DNA of 64,000 nt from DAISKN01 sp964553925 (GCA_964553925.1 CAZKNR010000539.1:11778-75777), one strand, 5' to 3'. Shown: positions 17,701 through 26,388, counted from the stretch's first letter. The notes: generated by a model from the letters alone, not told the origin. Translations and numbers: made by a program.

Positions 17701-17946
17701 ATGAGTGGCAAGCTGCGCCTACACGACGTAGTCGCGCTTCTCGAAGCGACCCCCACGAAGCATTTCGAGAGCGGTGAGCCCATACTCTTGCGTCGCGGAC
17801 AGATCGGAACCGTGGTCATGACTTACGAGGATGGGGCATGCGACGTCGAGTTCGCCGATCGCAATGGCCGCGCCTATACGCTGCTGACCCTTCTACCGGA
17901 CAAACTTTGGGTTCTCCACGAAACCCCCGAGCATATCGCAGCCTAA
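17701..17946 (+). CDS. DUF4926 domain protein
   Basis: An 81-residue protein with the DUF4926 pattern: LHDVVALLEATPTKHFESG, RGQIGTVVMTYEDGACDVEFAD and a C-terminal LHETP. It resembles a small SH3-like barrel. Tight linkage to the DUF6883 gene suggests a two-component unit, possibly a toxin/immunity or antitoxin-like pair; that idea comes from size and arrangement only. Confidence 0.8.
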   Translation: MSGKLRLHDVVALLEATPTKHFESGEPILLRRGQIGTVVMTYEDGACDVEFADRNGRAYTLLTLLPDKLWVLHETPEHIAA

Positions 17947-17983
17947 ACCAGCTCTCGGCTTCGGACCTGCGAGTTTCCTCGTG

Positions 17984-18240
17984 ACATGGTGTCATTCGAG
18001 GGGATCCATCGTCCTGGGGAATCGCGGCGCGGTTCACATGCATGAACGCTCCGCCGCGACCGCTGGCGGTTTGTGTGAATCGCCCGGGGCCACGAGTTTC
18101 TTTTTCCGTTCCCGACTCTCTCGTGATGAGGACGGTGGCATTGGTCCGGGCGGGCCGCGGGACCCCCTCAACTGGCGCGGTTACCCGCCGCTCTACACGT
18201 TTCTCAAGTCCGCGGCGCCCGCTCCTCGAGGGCGAGGTCC
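17984..18240 (-). pseudogene. Decayed fragment of an NtrC-family AAA+ gene
   Basis: Minus-strand translation gives RTNATVLITRESGTEKE and FMHVNRAAIPQD. These match TNATVLITGESGTGKE and FVQVNCAAIPED of the intact regulator at 15811-17175. DNA similarity is obvious across about 180 bases, but indels break the frame and the Walker A lysine/glycine pattern is damaged (GTGKE to GTEKE). Both receiver and HTH ends are absent. It is a relic of a duplicated or horizontally acquired copy. Confidence 0.8.
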
Positions 18241-18333
18241 TGCGGTACGAGCAGTGGAACATCGACGAAGCGTCGGTCGTGAGCTTCGCGGCATTGCATT
18301 TTGCGCCGAGAGGTTGAGCTCGGGAGACTCGCT

Positions 18334-18834
18334 TCAAAGCACCGCGGCGGCGAGGGCTTTCGCGGCGCGCTCGGGGCTCAGCCTTTCCGGGTCGGACTCC
18401 TGCGGCTGAATGACGAGCTGCGCCTGTAGGGCATCGAGAATTCGTTGGAGGTTTTGGAGCGAGAGATCCGCACGGCTCGCAAACACCCGGCTAAGGTGGC
18501 CCGGGTCGACTCCCGTCTCCTGGCAGAACCGGTTTCGAGAACCATAGCGCTCTTCAATGAGGTCTGCCAGGTAATCGCGGTAGCCGGGGGCGGCAACGTC
18601 CCCCTGGGCGATACCCAGACGGGACTCGAGATCCGCGCAGATGCGATTGACGAGCGAAGCCTCCGGTAGGCCGGAGTGTTGGAACTTCGGAAACCACCAC
18701 GCGGAGAACTCGGACCACTCGGGCTTCCTCGCGTACATCTGCTTCACGTCCCCGAGAAAAGAGAGTTCTTCGTCGCTCAGGCGACTCAAATCGAGCGCTC
18801 TCCCGGTGATCGTGTGATAAGTGCGCTTCTTCAT
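18334..18834 (-). CDS. HTH domain protein (antitoxin-like regulator)
   Basis: A 166-residue protein. The N-terminal half (ALDLSRLSDEELSFLGDVKQ; WSEFSAWWFPKF) is not a family I can name. The C-terminal half holds an XRE-like helix-turn-helix (YGSRNRFCQETGVDPGHLSR, VFASRADLSLQNLQRILDAL). ATG 18834 has an AGGAAA site. It lies 38 bases downstream of the 129-residue gene at 18873-19262, giving an arrangement like a toxin-antitoxin or operon-autoregulator pair. Confidence 0.7.
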   Translation of the reverse strand: MKKRTYHTITGRALDLSRLSDEELSFLGDVKQMYARKPEWSEFSAWWFPKFQHSGLPEASLVNRICADLESRLGIAQGDVAAPGYRDYLADLIEERYGSRNRFCQETGVDPGHLSRVFASRADLSLQNLQRILDALQAQLVIQPQESDPERLSPERAAKALAAAVL

Positions 18835-18872
18835 GGCCTGATTTCCTTTCTCAAGTGTGGATCGCACGTCAG

Positions 18873-19262
18873 CTAAAGGAATCCATCACCGGGGCGCACC
18901 TCCAAAAGCTCGGCATATCCTGCGACCTCCAGGTAGATCATCCTCTGGCCGAATGCGTTGCCCGCCCTTTGAAGTAAGGCTCGAAGCTCGGAGACCCGCT
19001 CCCGCGGTATCGCCACCGTGTACCTCCTGCTTTTGTCCTCCACGGGATCCTGCGATGCGCCGGGCGACCACGTGCCCACAACCTGCAACCGGATTCGGTA
19101 ATAGAGAACGGCTTCGGGGCCGGTGAACGCTCCGAAAGTTTTCACGAGCCCATCCCGCAGCAGCTCCCATTGGATAGGAGCGTGAGGCTTCCGATCCGAG
19201 TCCCGCAGGATCGGGATCAGAAAGACGCAGACAGGCCGGGGCGCGGGCGTTACCGGCGTCAC
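18873..19262 (-). CDS. Conserved hypothetical partner of HTH gene
   Basis: A 129-residue protein starting with GTG, with a clear AGGAGAG site upstream. The C-terminal half (YTVAIPRERVSELRALLQRA; FGQRMIYLEVAGYAELLEV) recurs, from memory, next to XRE-type regulators, but I know no function. No catalytic motif stands out. It is first in a two-gene unit with the HTH gene and lies inside the accessory patch bounded by a tRNA-Ser fragment. Confidence 0.6.
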   Translation of the reverse strand: MTPVTPAPRPVCVFLIPILRDSDRKPHAPIQWELLRDGLVKTFGAFTGPEAVLYYRIRLQVVGTWSPGASQDPVEDKSRRYTVAIPRERVSELRALLQRAGNAFGQRMIYLEVAGYAELLEVRPGDGFL

Positions 19263-19484
19263 CGCGCTCTCTCCTCATGACCTTGCTCTCGGGTAAGTAT
19301 AGGGACGAGTTGACTGACAGTCAATGCAGAGCTGCTCGACAATCCTGTCCCAGCGGAGAGCCGGGTATTCCGTTCCATGCTTCATGGAGACGAAATTTCG
19401 ACGGTGAATCCTCCCTGGCGGAGCGAAGGCTCACGGGGCGTAGCCCTGGGGGGGGATCGCGGAAGAAGAGACGCTTAAGCAGGT

Positions 19485-19540
19485 TGGCGGAGGGAGAGGG
19501 ATTCGAACCCCCGGACCTTTCGGTCTGCGGTTTTCAAGGC
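19485..19540 (-). pseudogene. 3' half of a tRNA-Ser gene (anticodon loop to CCA)
   Basis: On the minus strand the sequence runs from an anticodon loop CTTGAAA (anticodon TGA) through a long variable arm GACCGAAAGGTC, T loop GGTTCGAATCC and acceptor 3' strand CCCTCCG to encoded CCA. No D arm or 5' acceptor strand follows upstream (19541-19620). It is therefore a partial tRNA, the usual footprint of site-specific integration at a tRNA 3' end. Confidence 0.8.
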
Positions 19541-19639
19541 GGGCCGTCGCAGACGTGCTCCGCCTGCATCCCACGGACTCTGTTCGGAAACGATCAATCG
19601 GCACACTTGTGCCGGTCGGCGGTAGACTCCTCGCAAAAG

Positions 19640-20992
19640 ATGTCGGGCAAGCTACGGCGGTTCTGGATCCTCACAGCGGTCTACGTCCTCATCTCCGGCG
19701 CGAGCCTCGCCATCGCGCGTCATGAAGAGAACGCCGTCGAGGAAATCAAGGCTTCGAGGGCTGCGGGGGTCGAATCGGCTCGCGCCGGGGAGTTTTCCGC
19801 AACAAGGGTCGCCGGCTTCGGTAAGGCGAGTGCGATCCTGGCCACCACGTTCTACGCGCTCGGACTCGGTGTCCTCCTGGCACCGGGGCCCATCCGGCTC
19901 GTCTCCGGGAATCTCGCGGTGTTCTTCGGGATCGTGGTCCTGATCGACGTTGCGACGAACCTCCTCGGCTTTCACTCTCCGACGCTCGGAAGGCCAGGCC
20001 AGGACGCGCCTTTCAACCTGTGGGTCTACGACGAGACGAAGGGGTGGTTCCACTCGCGATCGACTCTGGCGGAGACCGCAATCGCAGGTTCCGGCCGCTT
20101 TCCGGTGCGCCTCAACGCGCTCGGGCTCCGGGGCCCGGAGATCCAGGTGGAGCGTGCGCCCTCTAGGCCCTCCGTGGAAGATACCGGACGCGTCCTGGTG
20201 TTCGGCGATTCCTACGTCTTCGGCGTAGGGGTGGCCGAAGAGCATCTCCTCACGACGCATCTCGCGCGCTTGCTCTCCCCCTACTTCCCCTCGGGTATCG
20301 AGGTAGTGAACCTGGGAGTCGCAGGCTACTCGACCGATCAACAGTATCTCCTCTGGCAAGAGCTCGGCTCGCGGCTTTCGCCTGACCTGGTGATCCTGGT
20401 GGTATGCGACAACGACTACGTCGGGAACACGGAGAACTTCGCTTATCGGCAGTACTACAAGCCCTACTTCGAGCTTCAGCCCGACTTCGGGCTTCGCCTC
20501 AGAAACGTACCGGTGCCGCGGCTGAGCCGGACCCAGCGAGCGAAGTTGTGGCTCGGGCAGGAGTCCAACGTGTGGAACTTCGTCAGGAACCGCAACGCCG
20601 TTAACCCTCGCCTGCGGTCCCTCATCGTTAAGCTCGAGGTCGGCGTTTCTCGGCGGCCGAGGGCTCCCTATCGGACTACCGCGGCCATCGTGAAATCATT
20701 CGCGCGAGAGGTGGAGAGCCGCGGCGCGTGGTTTCTCGTGACGAGCACCGGCAGACGGGCGGAGGATCCGGCCCTCTTCCAGCACCTCTCGCGGCAACTG
20801 GTGACGGAAGGGTTCCATCACCTGGACATGTTCCCCATCCTGCATGCCGCTCGGCGTCGAGAGCCGGATCGCGCATGGGACTTTCCTCAGGATACTCACT
20901 GGAACCAGGACGCGCACGAGCTCGCCGCCGTGAGTCTCTTCGAGTACCTGCAAGACCACTACCTTTCGTCCGCCGTTGCCAGGACGAGGTGA
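19640..20992 (+). CDS. Membrane-anchored SGNH-hydrolase-like protein
   Basis: A 450-residue protein. The N-terminus has three or four hydrophobic segments (residues about 5-25, 62-80, 88-108). An SGNH/GDSL-like domain follows: block I VLVFGDSYVFGVGV, block II NLGVAGYST, block III CDNDYV and block V DTHWN. Members deacylate or acetylate cell-surface polysaccharides; the substrate here is unknown. ATG 19640 was chosen because the longer frame runs over the tRNA-Ser fragment. Its end overlaps the convergent DUF309 gene by 34 bases. Confidence 0.82.
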   Translation: MSGKLRRFWILTAVYVLISGASLAIARHEENAVEEIKASRAAGVESARAGEFSATRVAGFGKASAILATTFYALGLGVLLAPGPIRLVSGNLAVFFGIVVLIDVATNLLGFHSPTLGRPGQDAPFNLWVYDETKGWFHSRSTLAETAIAGSGRFPVRLNALGLRGPEIQVERAPSRPSVEDTGRVLVFGDSYVFGVGVAEEHLLTTHLARLLSPYFPSGIEVVNLGVAGYSTDQQYLLWQELGSRLSPDLVILVVCDNDYVGNTENFAYRQYYKPYFELQPDFGLRLRNVPVPRLSRTQRAKLWLGQESNVWNFVRNRNAVNPRLRSLIVKLEVGVSRRPRAPYRTTAAIVKSFAREVESRGAWFLVTSTGRRAEDPALFQHLSRQLVTEGFHHLDMFPILHAARRREPDRAWDFPQDTHWNQDAHELAAVSLFEYLQDHYLSSAVARTR

Positions 20993-21441
20993 GGCGGCTC
21001 TCCCGCTCCCTCTGCCTCCACGAACTTCCGTGCGCCGCGGGCGAGCGCATGGAGATCGATGCCGAGGGTTTGCCCGTCGAAGCTCTCGAGCCCGGCGCGG
21101 TCGAGGAGCTTCCGCGCTCCCGCTGTTTGTCCCTGGCGAACCTTGAGGCACGCGGCGGCTGTTTGGATGATCGTCCGCAGGAGTCGGCGGATTTCGGGCG
21201 GCGTCTCCTCGAGAGTCCAGAGCCGCTCCCAGAACGTGTGCGCCTCCCAAAAGTACTCGGCGTTGAAGTGATCGACACCGAAGAGAAAATCCGGGTTCTC
21301 GGCCCAGCCGTCCTCCGTCAGCGGTCTCGCGGACGGTTCCTGGACTCCGTACATATGCCCTTTCGGACTGCGCTCGGGGTGAGGGGTCGTGCCGGGAAGG
21401 TGCCGATACCGAGGGAAGGGGCGGCCGGTGTACCGCTTCAC
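20959..21441 (-). CDS. DUF309 domain protein
   Basis: A 160-residue protein with the DUF309 signature FNAEYFWEAHTFWERLW followed by RLLRTIIQTAAACLKVRQG, an all-helical fold with conserved His/Glu/Trp. Function is unknown in the family. It lies 15 bases downstream of the polyprenyl synthase gene and probably shares its transcript. Confidence 0.87.
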   Translation of the reverse strand: MKRYTGRPFPRYRHLPGTTPHPERSPKGHMYGVQEPSARPLTEDGWAENPDFLFGVDHFNAEYFWEAHTFWERLWTLEETPPEIRRLLRTIIQTAAACLKVRQGQTAGARKLLDRAGLESFDGQTLGIDLHALARGARKFVEAEGAGEPPHLVLATADER

Positions 21442-21456
21442 GTTTTCCGCCGAATC

Positions 21457-22470
21457 TTAACTGTTTCGGTCGATCACGTAGTAGGCCAGGGCCGCGAGGG
21501 TTTCCTTGTAGGTTGACTCCGGAAGAGCGTCGAGCGCGGCCTGCGCTTCCCGCGCGTATTCCTCGGCGACGCTTCTCGCCCGCTCCAGAGCGCGCGTTCG
21601 CCGAACGAGGTCGAGGATCTCCTTCCGGCTGACTTCATCGATGGCGCCGCGCTCGAGAACCGCCTGGACCGTGGGGAGCGCCCGGGGCTCGGCCTTGAGG
21701 GCGTAGAGGATCGGGAGCGTGACGTGGCCTTCCTTGAGATCGGAGAGCACCGGCTTTCCCAGGACCTTCTCGTCGGCGGTGAAGTCCAGGAGGTCGTCCG
21801 CGACCTGGAACGCCATTCCGAGGTTCATTCCATAGTCGCCGAGCGCCTTGACTCTCTCGGCAGGGGCCTCTCCCAGAAGGCCGCCCATCCGGGCGCAGCC
21901 GAAAAACAGGTACGCGGTCTTGCGCCGCAGGATGTCGAGGTGCTCCTCTTCCGTCAGATCGACGGCGCCGCCGCGAGTGAGCTCGAGGATCATCCCTTCG
22001 ATCATCCGAAGCGTGATCTCGCAGATGACTTCCAGCATCGAAAGGCTTCCGGCCTCGATGGCGAGGGCGATCGAGCGGATGTACAGGAAGTCCCCGAGCA
22101 GCACGGTGAAATCGTTCCCGAGAAGAGCATTGACCGATTGCTGCCCGCGCCTCGTGGTCGCGCCGTCGACGATATCGTCGTGGACCAGGGTCGCGGTGTG
22201 GATGAACTCGGTGACCGCGGCGTAGCTCGGTCCCTTGTCACCGCGATAGCCGCAGGCCTTCGCCGAAAGGAGCAGAAGAGCGGGACGAACCCGCTTTCCG
22301 CCGCTCTTATAGATGTAGCGACTCGAGGAGTCGACCAGGCCGAGCTTGCTCTGGACCTTCTCTCGAATGATCTTCTCTACCGCGTCGAGGTCGTCCTGGA
22401 TCTCGGTGAAGATGTTCTCGAGAGAGAGCGTCGGCACGGGGAGGGCGGAGTTGGTTTCAGGGGCGTGCAT
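21457..22470 (-). CDS. ispB: Trans-isoprenyl diphosphate synthase (octaprenyl/heptaprenyl type)
   Basis: A 337-residue polyprenyl synthetase that extends FPP with IPP to make the quinone side chain. The first Asp-rich motif is VHDDIVD, the second is ADDLLDFTAD, and the basic substrate motif is GGKRVRP. Chain length cannot be read with certainty, so the symbol is a family-level guess. It is followed by the DUF309 gene. Confidence 0.92.
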   Translation of the reverse strand: MHAPETNSALPVPTLSLENIFTEIQDDLDAVEKIIREKVQSKLGLVDSSSRYIYKSGGKRVRPALLLLSAKACGYRGDKGPSYAAVTEFIHTATLVHDDIVDGATTRRGQQSVNALLGNDFTVLLGDFLYIRSIALAIEAGSLSMLEVICEITLRMIEGMILELTRGGAVDLTEEEHLDILRRKTAYLFFGCARMGGLLGEAPAERVKALGDYGMNLGMAFQVADDLLDFTADEKVLGKPVLSDLKEGHVTLPILYALKAEPRALPTVQAVLERGAIDEVSRKEILDLVRRTRALERARSVAEEYAREAQAALDALPESTYKETLAALAYYVIDRNS

Positions 22471-22488
22471 CCTTCGAGTCTTTCTTCG

Positions 22489-22513
22489 TTGGCTTAGTTG
22501 GCTTAGTTGGCTA
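22489..22513. repeat. Short tandem repeat TTGGCTTAG x2.8
   Basis: Two full 9-base units, TTGGCTTAG (22489-22497, 22498-22506), and a partial third lie between the prenyl synthase start and the yajQ stop; the last copy contains the yajQ stop codon. A similar 8-base array (TTGCCTAG) sits at another stop codon at 36127-36150. Confidence 0.75.
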
Positions 22514-23008
22514 CCGGTAGTTGGTGAACTGCATGGCGATGCCGAGCTCGGACTCCTTCAGGAGCGCGATCACTGACTGGAGATCGTCCTTGTTCTTCCC
22601 GCTCACCCGCACCTGATCCCCCTGGATCGCGGTCTGCACTTTGAGCTTGGCGTTCTTCACCATTTTCACGATCTCTTTCGCTTTCTCCATGGGGATGCCG
22701 GCTTGAAGCTCGATCTTCTGCCTCACCGTGCCCCCGAGAGCGGATTCTATTTTCCCATCTGAAAGCGCTTTCAGCGGGACACCCCTCTTCACGAGCTTCG
22801 ACTCGAGAACGTCCTTGCCGTTCTTGAGCTTGAGCTCCTCGGAGGAGCGGATCTCGATTCTGGCCCCGTCGTCGACGAGCTCGATCTCGGTGCCGGTGCC
22901 CTTGAGGTCGAAGCGCGTCTGGATCTCCTTCATCGAGTGCTGGATGGCGTTCTTCACTTCCTGGAGATCCACCTTGCACACGATGTCGAACGAGCTGTCC
23001 GCCGCCAT
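22511..23008 (-). CDS. yajQ: YajQ family cyclic-di-GMP-binding protein
   Basis: A 165-residue YajQ homologue of normal length. It has the start SSFDIVCKVDLQEVKNAIQ, the middle TRFDLKGTGTEIEL and the end ELGIAMQFTNYR. Characterised members bind c-di-GMP or nucleotides and modulate transcription. It sits ahead of the prenyl synthase on the same strand. Confidence 0.95.
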   Translation of the reverse strand: MAADSSFDIVCKVDLQEVKNAIQHSMKEIQTRFDLKGTGTEIELVDDGARIEIRSSEELKLKNGKDVLESKLVKRGVPLKALSDGKIESALGGTVRQKIELQAGIPMEKAKEIVKMVKNAKLKVQTAIQGDQVRVSGKNKDDLQSVIALLKESELGIAMQFTNYR

Positions 23009-23048
23009 TGGTCCCCCATTATTACGAAAAAGCCCTTCACGGGCAATC

Positions 23049-23822
23049 TCAGGACAAGCCGAAGAAACGGCGGAAGTTCGCGTCGGTCGACCGCTCGACC
23101 TCCTCGGCCGGGAGTTCCTTCACCTCGGCAAGAGCGCGGAGGGTGTCCCCCACGAACGCGGGCTCGTTGCGTTTGCCCCGGTTTGGGACAGGCGCCAGGT
23201 ACGGGCAGTCGCTTTCGACCAGGAGCCGATCGAGGGGAAGGCGGCGCGCGACCTCGCGGAGCGGTGCGGCGGTCTTGAAAGTCAAAATTCCCGAGAACGA
23301 GATGAGAAATCCCAATTCGAGCGCTCGCTCCGCGGTCTCGAGGTTCGAGGTGAACGAGTGCAGGATCCCCCCGATCTCACCCACCCGCTCCTCTTCGAGG
23401 ACCTTCACAAGATCGGATTCCGCTTCACGGTGATGGACGATGACGGGAAGCGAGAGCTCCCGCGCTACGCGGATCTGCCGGCGGAAGACGTCGCGCTGCA
23501 CCTCCGGCGGCGAGAGGTTGTAGTGGTAGTCGAGGCCGATCTCCCCGATGGCGACGAGGCGCGGGCGCGAGGCGAGGCCCTTCAAGAATTCCTCGCCGCC
23601 CCGCTCGTCGAAGATCTTCGCGTCGTGCGGATGGCAGCCGACGGCGGTCAAGAGGTTCTCGTGCGCCTCGACCAGGGGAAACGCTTTCCGATACGAGTCT
23701 TTCTCGTCGACCATCGCGAGCGAGAGGATGGTCTCGATTCCGGCCGCCCGCGCTCGCGCGAGCACTTCATCCCGGTCGGGGTCGAAGGCCTCCATCTCGA
23801 GATGAGCGTGGGAGTCGATCAC
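23049..23822 (-). CDS. tatD: TatD family metal-dependent hydrolase
   Basis: A 257-residue TIM-barrel nuclease/deoxyribonuclease. The metal motif IDSHAHLEM opens the protein, with AIGEIGLDYHY, VIVHHREAESD, GILHSFTS and LLVESDCPYLAP at the expected places. GTG 23822 overlaps the stop of the upstream sulfatase-like gene by four bases (GTGA). Confidence 0.94.
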   Translation of the reverse strand: MIDSHAHLEMEAFDPDRDEVLARARAAGIETILSLAMVDEKDSYRKAFPLVEAHENLLTAVGCHPHDAKIFDERGGEEFLKGLASRPRLVAIGEIGLDYHYNLSPPEVQRDVFRRQIRVARELSLPVIVHHREAESDLVKVLEEERVGEIGGILHSFTSNLETAERALELGFLISFSGILTFKTAAPLREVARRLPLDRLLVESDCPYLAPVPNRGKRNEPAFVGDTLRALAEVKELPAEEVERSTDANFRRFFGLS

Positions 23823-26059
23823 TGGAATTTCTTCTCCGGCGGCTTCGGCGCCTTTGGGGCCTTTGGGGCCTTTGGGGGAAGATGCTCGAGGTAGTTGAGG
23901 GAGTCGAGCCGGCGACGCTCGTCCTCGGAAATGACCGCGTCGTCGGGCGAAGGCTCCTTCGCCTTGAGCCGTTCCTGCTCGCGGTACCAGAGGAAGAGCT
24001 GCTCCCTGAGGTATCCCTCACGCACGCGGCTCTCGAGGGTCGCTCGTTCCTCAGGATCGGTTTCGAGGTCGTAGAGCTCGGACGCTCCCGTGCGGCTGTC
24101 CCAGATGAACTTGAACCTTTCTCCGCGGACGGAGTAACGCGGCTTCGCCCAGAGCGTGCGGCTGAAGGCGAGCTTCTTCGAAAGCGAGCTTCCGGCGAGG
24201 GCCGGGACGAGGCTTCGTCCCTGGAATCCGGAAGCTTCGGGCGTTTCCGTGAGCCCCGCAAGCTGCGCGATGGTCGGCGTCAGGTCGATGAGCTCCACGA
24301 GATCGGAAACGCGCCGCGGAGCGAAGCCAGGGGCCCGGACGAGAAGCGGGATGCGAATGCTCTCCTCGTAGAGCTGGGTGTTGTGGCCGAGAAAGCCGTG
24401 CTCGAAGAGCGCCTCGCCGTGGTCCGCGGTCACGATGACGATCGTCCCCGGCTCGAGCATTCGAAGGACCTCTCCCACCAGGGAATCCGCATACGCCAGG
24501 TTCCCGAGGTAGAGGCCGCGAATGCGCGCGAGGACCTCTTCGGACGGCAGCTCCCCGGACGCGGCCTTTCGGTTGAGATCGTCGACGACGGCCGTGTCAT
24601 CGATGCCGCCGGGATAGGGAAAGGCGGGGCCGAACCGCGTGTCGAAGGGAGGAGGCGGGTTGTACGGGAAGTGCGGCTCTCGGAGGTGAACGTAGGCGAA
24701 GAATGGCTCTTCGGGACGATCCTCGAGCCAGCTCCTGAAGGCGCTCACCACCGAATCGCCGTGTCCGGTGTAGCCTTCGCGCTCCCAGACGGGGAAGAAC
24801 TCCTGGTAGCCGCGCTCCAGGCCAAACGTCTTCGACACCACCGCGTTTCCCGGAAACGCGGCCGTCCGGTACCCGGCGCGGCTCAGGATCGACGGCAGCG
24901 TGACGACGTCGTCCCGCAGCCGATCGGCGAACGAGACGCTCTGATGTCTTTCGGGATACTGCCCGGTGAGAAGAGAGCCGATCGACGCGATGGTGTAGAC
25001 CGCCTGGCTCACGGCGGCGTCGAACACCACGCTTTCGCGACCGAGAGCATCAATGACCGGCGTCGTTTCCCCTCCGCCTCCGTAGAGCCCCATGCGCCCG
25101 GCGCTCGCTCCGTCGAGAACGAGAACGACGAAGCTGGGAGGACGGCCCGGGCCGCGCGGCACCGCCTGAGGCTCCTCTACGCGCGGCACCAAGATCTCGG
25201 GACGGAGGAGAAGGTCATGGTCCTCCGCCCGGAACGACACCTCGACCGGAGACTCCGGATGGACCGGCATCTCCCTCTTCCACGTCTCGGCGCCGATGCG
25301 CGTTACCGCGAACGTCTCCTTCCAGAGCTCGCCGTCGTCCGAGGCAATCGTCACCGTCATCTCGGAGCCGGCAGGCGCGCGGAGCTGAGGCGGATCTTCG
25401 GCACCCACTCCGAGCCTGAGGCGCGCGTGCGGCGGAAGCTCGAGGAAGAAGGTCAGGGTCCCTCCCGCGGGCACGAAGATCCCGTTCGCTATCGAGCCGA
25501 ACGGGCCGACGCGCGCGCGGAAGTGTTCGAAGGGCACCTCGAACCGGGAAAAGGCCGCGGCCAGGCGGCGCTTTTCTTTCGAGGATCGCGTGGGCGCCCC
25601 CGCGTAACGGAAGCGGAGCTCGACGAGGTTCTCGCCGCGGACGAGCGGGAGCTGGACGGGGTAGCGCTCGCGGCCGGGGTGAAGCTCGATTTTGGAAAGC
25701 TCGGAGCCGTTCGCGACGACGACGAGCCACTGCGCGGGACTTCCGGGGTAAACGAAGGGCTCGCACTCGAGATAGCCCAGGTGCATTCCTTCGCGCTCGC
25801 TCGCGAATCGGAACGTCGAGCGCTCCGAGACCGCCCATCGAAAGAGGCTCCCGTCGGGCGCAGGCTCCCCATAGGACCATCCCTCTCCGAGAAACGGAAG
25901 CGCCTGGGGAGCTCCGATCTCGAGGAGCACCCCCTCGAAGCGTTTCTCCGCGATGGGTATGCGCTCCTGAAGGATGTCCTTTTCTACGAGCGGAGCGCAG
26001 CTTCTCGGGCTGCAAGCCGCGCCCAGCAGGAGCGCGAGGGCGGCGGAGTGCTTGCGCAC
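23819..26059 (-). CDS. Sulfatase-superfamily lipoprotein lacking the formylglycine site
   Basis: A 746-residue exported protein; a lipobox-like LLLGAACS lies near residue 16. A beta-rich N-terminal half of about 300 residues precedes an alkaline phosphatase/sulfatase fold (SFVVLVLDGASAGRMGLYG, VTADHGEALFEHGFLGHN, ELYDLETDPEE). At the catalytic C/SxPxR position the protein reads QAVYTIASIGSLLTG, so there is no formylglycine precursor and the Arg is missing; threonine may serve as nucleophile. The C-terminus has a PKAPKAPKAP repeat. It is more likely a phosphotransferase or phosphodiesterase than a sulfatase. Confidence 0.8.
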   Translation of the reverse strand: MRKHSAALALLLGAACSPRSCAPLVEKDILQERIPIAEKRFEGVLLEIGAPQALPFLGEGWSYGEPAPDGSLFRWAVSERSTFRFASEREGMHLGYLECEPFVYPGSPAQWLVVVANGSELSKIELHPGRERYPVQLPLVRGENLVELRFRYAGAPTRSSKEKRRLAAAFSRFEVPFEHFRARVGPFGSIANGIFVPAGGTLTFFLELPPHARLRLGVGAEDPPQLRAPAGSEMTVTIASDDGELWKETFAVTRIGAETWKREMPVHPESPVEVSFRAEDHDLLLRPEILVPRVEEPQAVPRGPGRPPSFVVLVLDGASAGRMGLYGGGGETTPVIDALGRESVVFDAAVSQAVYTIASIGSLLTGQYPERHQSVSFADRLRDDVVTLPSILSRAGYRTAAFPGNAVVSKTFGLERGYQEFFPVWEREGYTGHGDSVVSAFRSWLEDRPEEPFFAYVHLREPHFPYNPPPPFDTRFGPAFPYPGGIDDTAVVDDLNRKAASGELPSEEVLARIRGLYLGNLAYADSLVGEVLRMLEPGTIVIVTADHGEALFEHGFLGHNTQLYEESIRIPLLVRAPGFAPRRVSDLVELIDLTPTIAQLAGLTETPEASGFQGRSLVPALAGSSLSKKLAFSRTLWAKPRYSVRGERFKFIWDSRTGASELYDLETDPEERATLESRVREGYLREQLFLWYREQERLKAKEPSPDDAVISEDERRRLDSLNYLEHLPPKAPKAPKAPKPPEKKFQ

Positions 26060-26388
26060 TACTTGACCTTGCTTCCCGGCGCGACCTCCTTCTCGAACGT
26101 CGCCACGATGGGTCCGTCGTCCGTCGAGGCGGCTAGCAGCATCCCGCGCGACTCGACGCCCCGAAGCTCGGCGGGCTTGAGGTTCGCGACGACGATGACG
26201 TACTTGCCCACGAGAGTCTCGGGGGCGTAGGTCTTCTTGATACCCGCAACCAGCTGCCGGGTCTCGCCTCCGAGATCGACGACGAGCCTCAGCAATCGAT
26301 CGGCCCCCTCGATGGCGGAGGCCTCGACGACCCGGGCGACCCTGAGGTCGATCTTCGCGAAATCCTCGATCGTTATTTCATCACTCAT
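26059..26388 (-). CDS. Stand-alone tRNA-binding (MetG C-terminal/CsaA-like) domain protein
   Basis: A 109-residue EMAP/Arc1p-type OB-fold equivalent to the C-terminal domain of methionyl-tRNA synthetase: EDFAKIDLRVARVVEASAIE, GIKKTYAPETLVGK, ANLKPAELRGVESRGMLLAA. It may dimerise MetRS or bind tRNA separately. Its ribosome-binding site GGGGAGAAG comes from a 17-base tandem duplication of the end of larC. Its stop overlaps the sulfatase-like start (TAGTG). Confidence 0.92.
   Translation of the reverse strand: MSDEITIEDFAKIDLRVARVVEASAIEGADRLLRLVVDLGGETRQLVAGIKKTYAPETLVGKYVIVVANLKPAELRGVESRGMLLAASTDDGPIVATFEKEVAPGSKVK

Noticed and set aside
19277..19639. Extension of the SGNH gene to 19277
   Set aside because: The extension translates the tRNA-Ser fragment (a recognisable spurious peptide) and has no ribosome-binding site; ATG 19640 is better.
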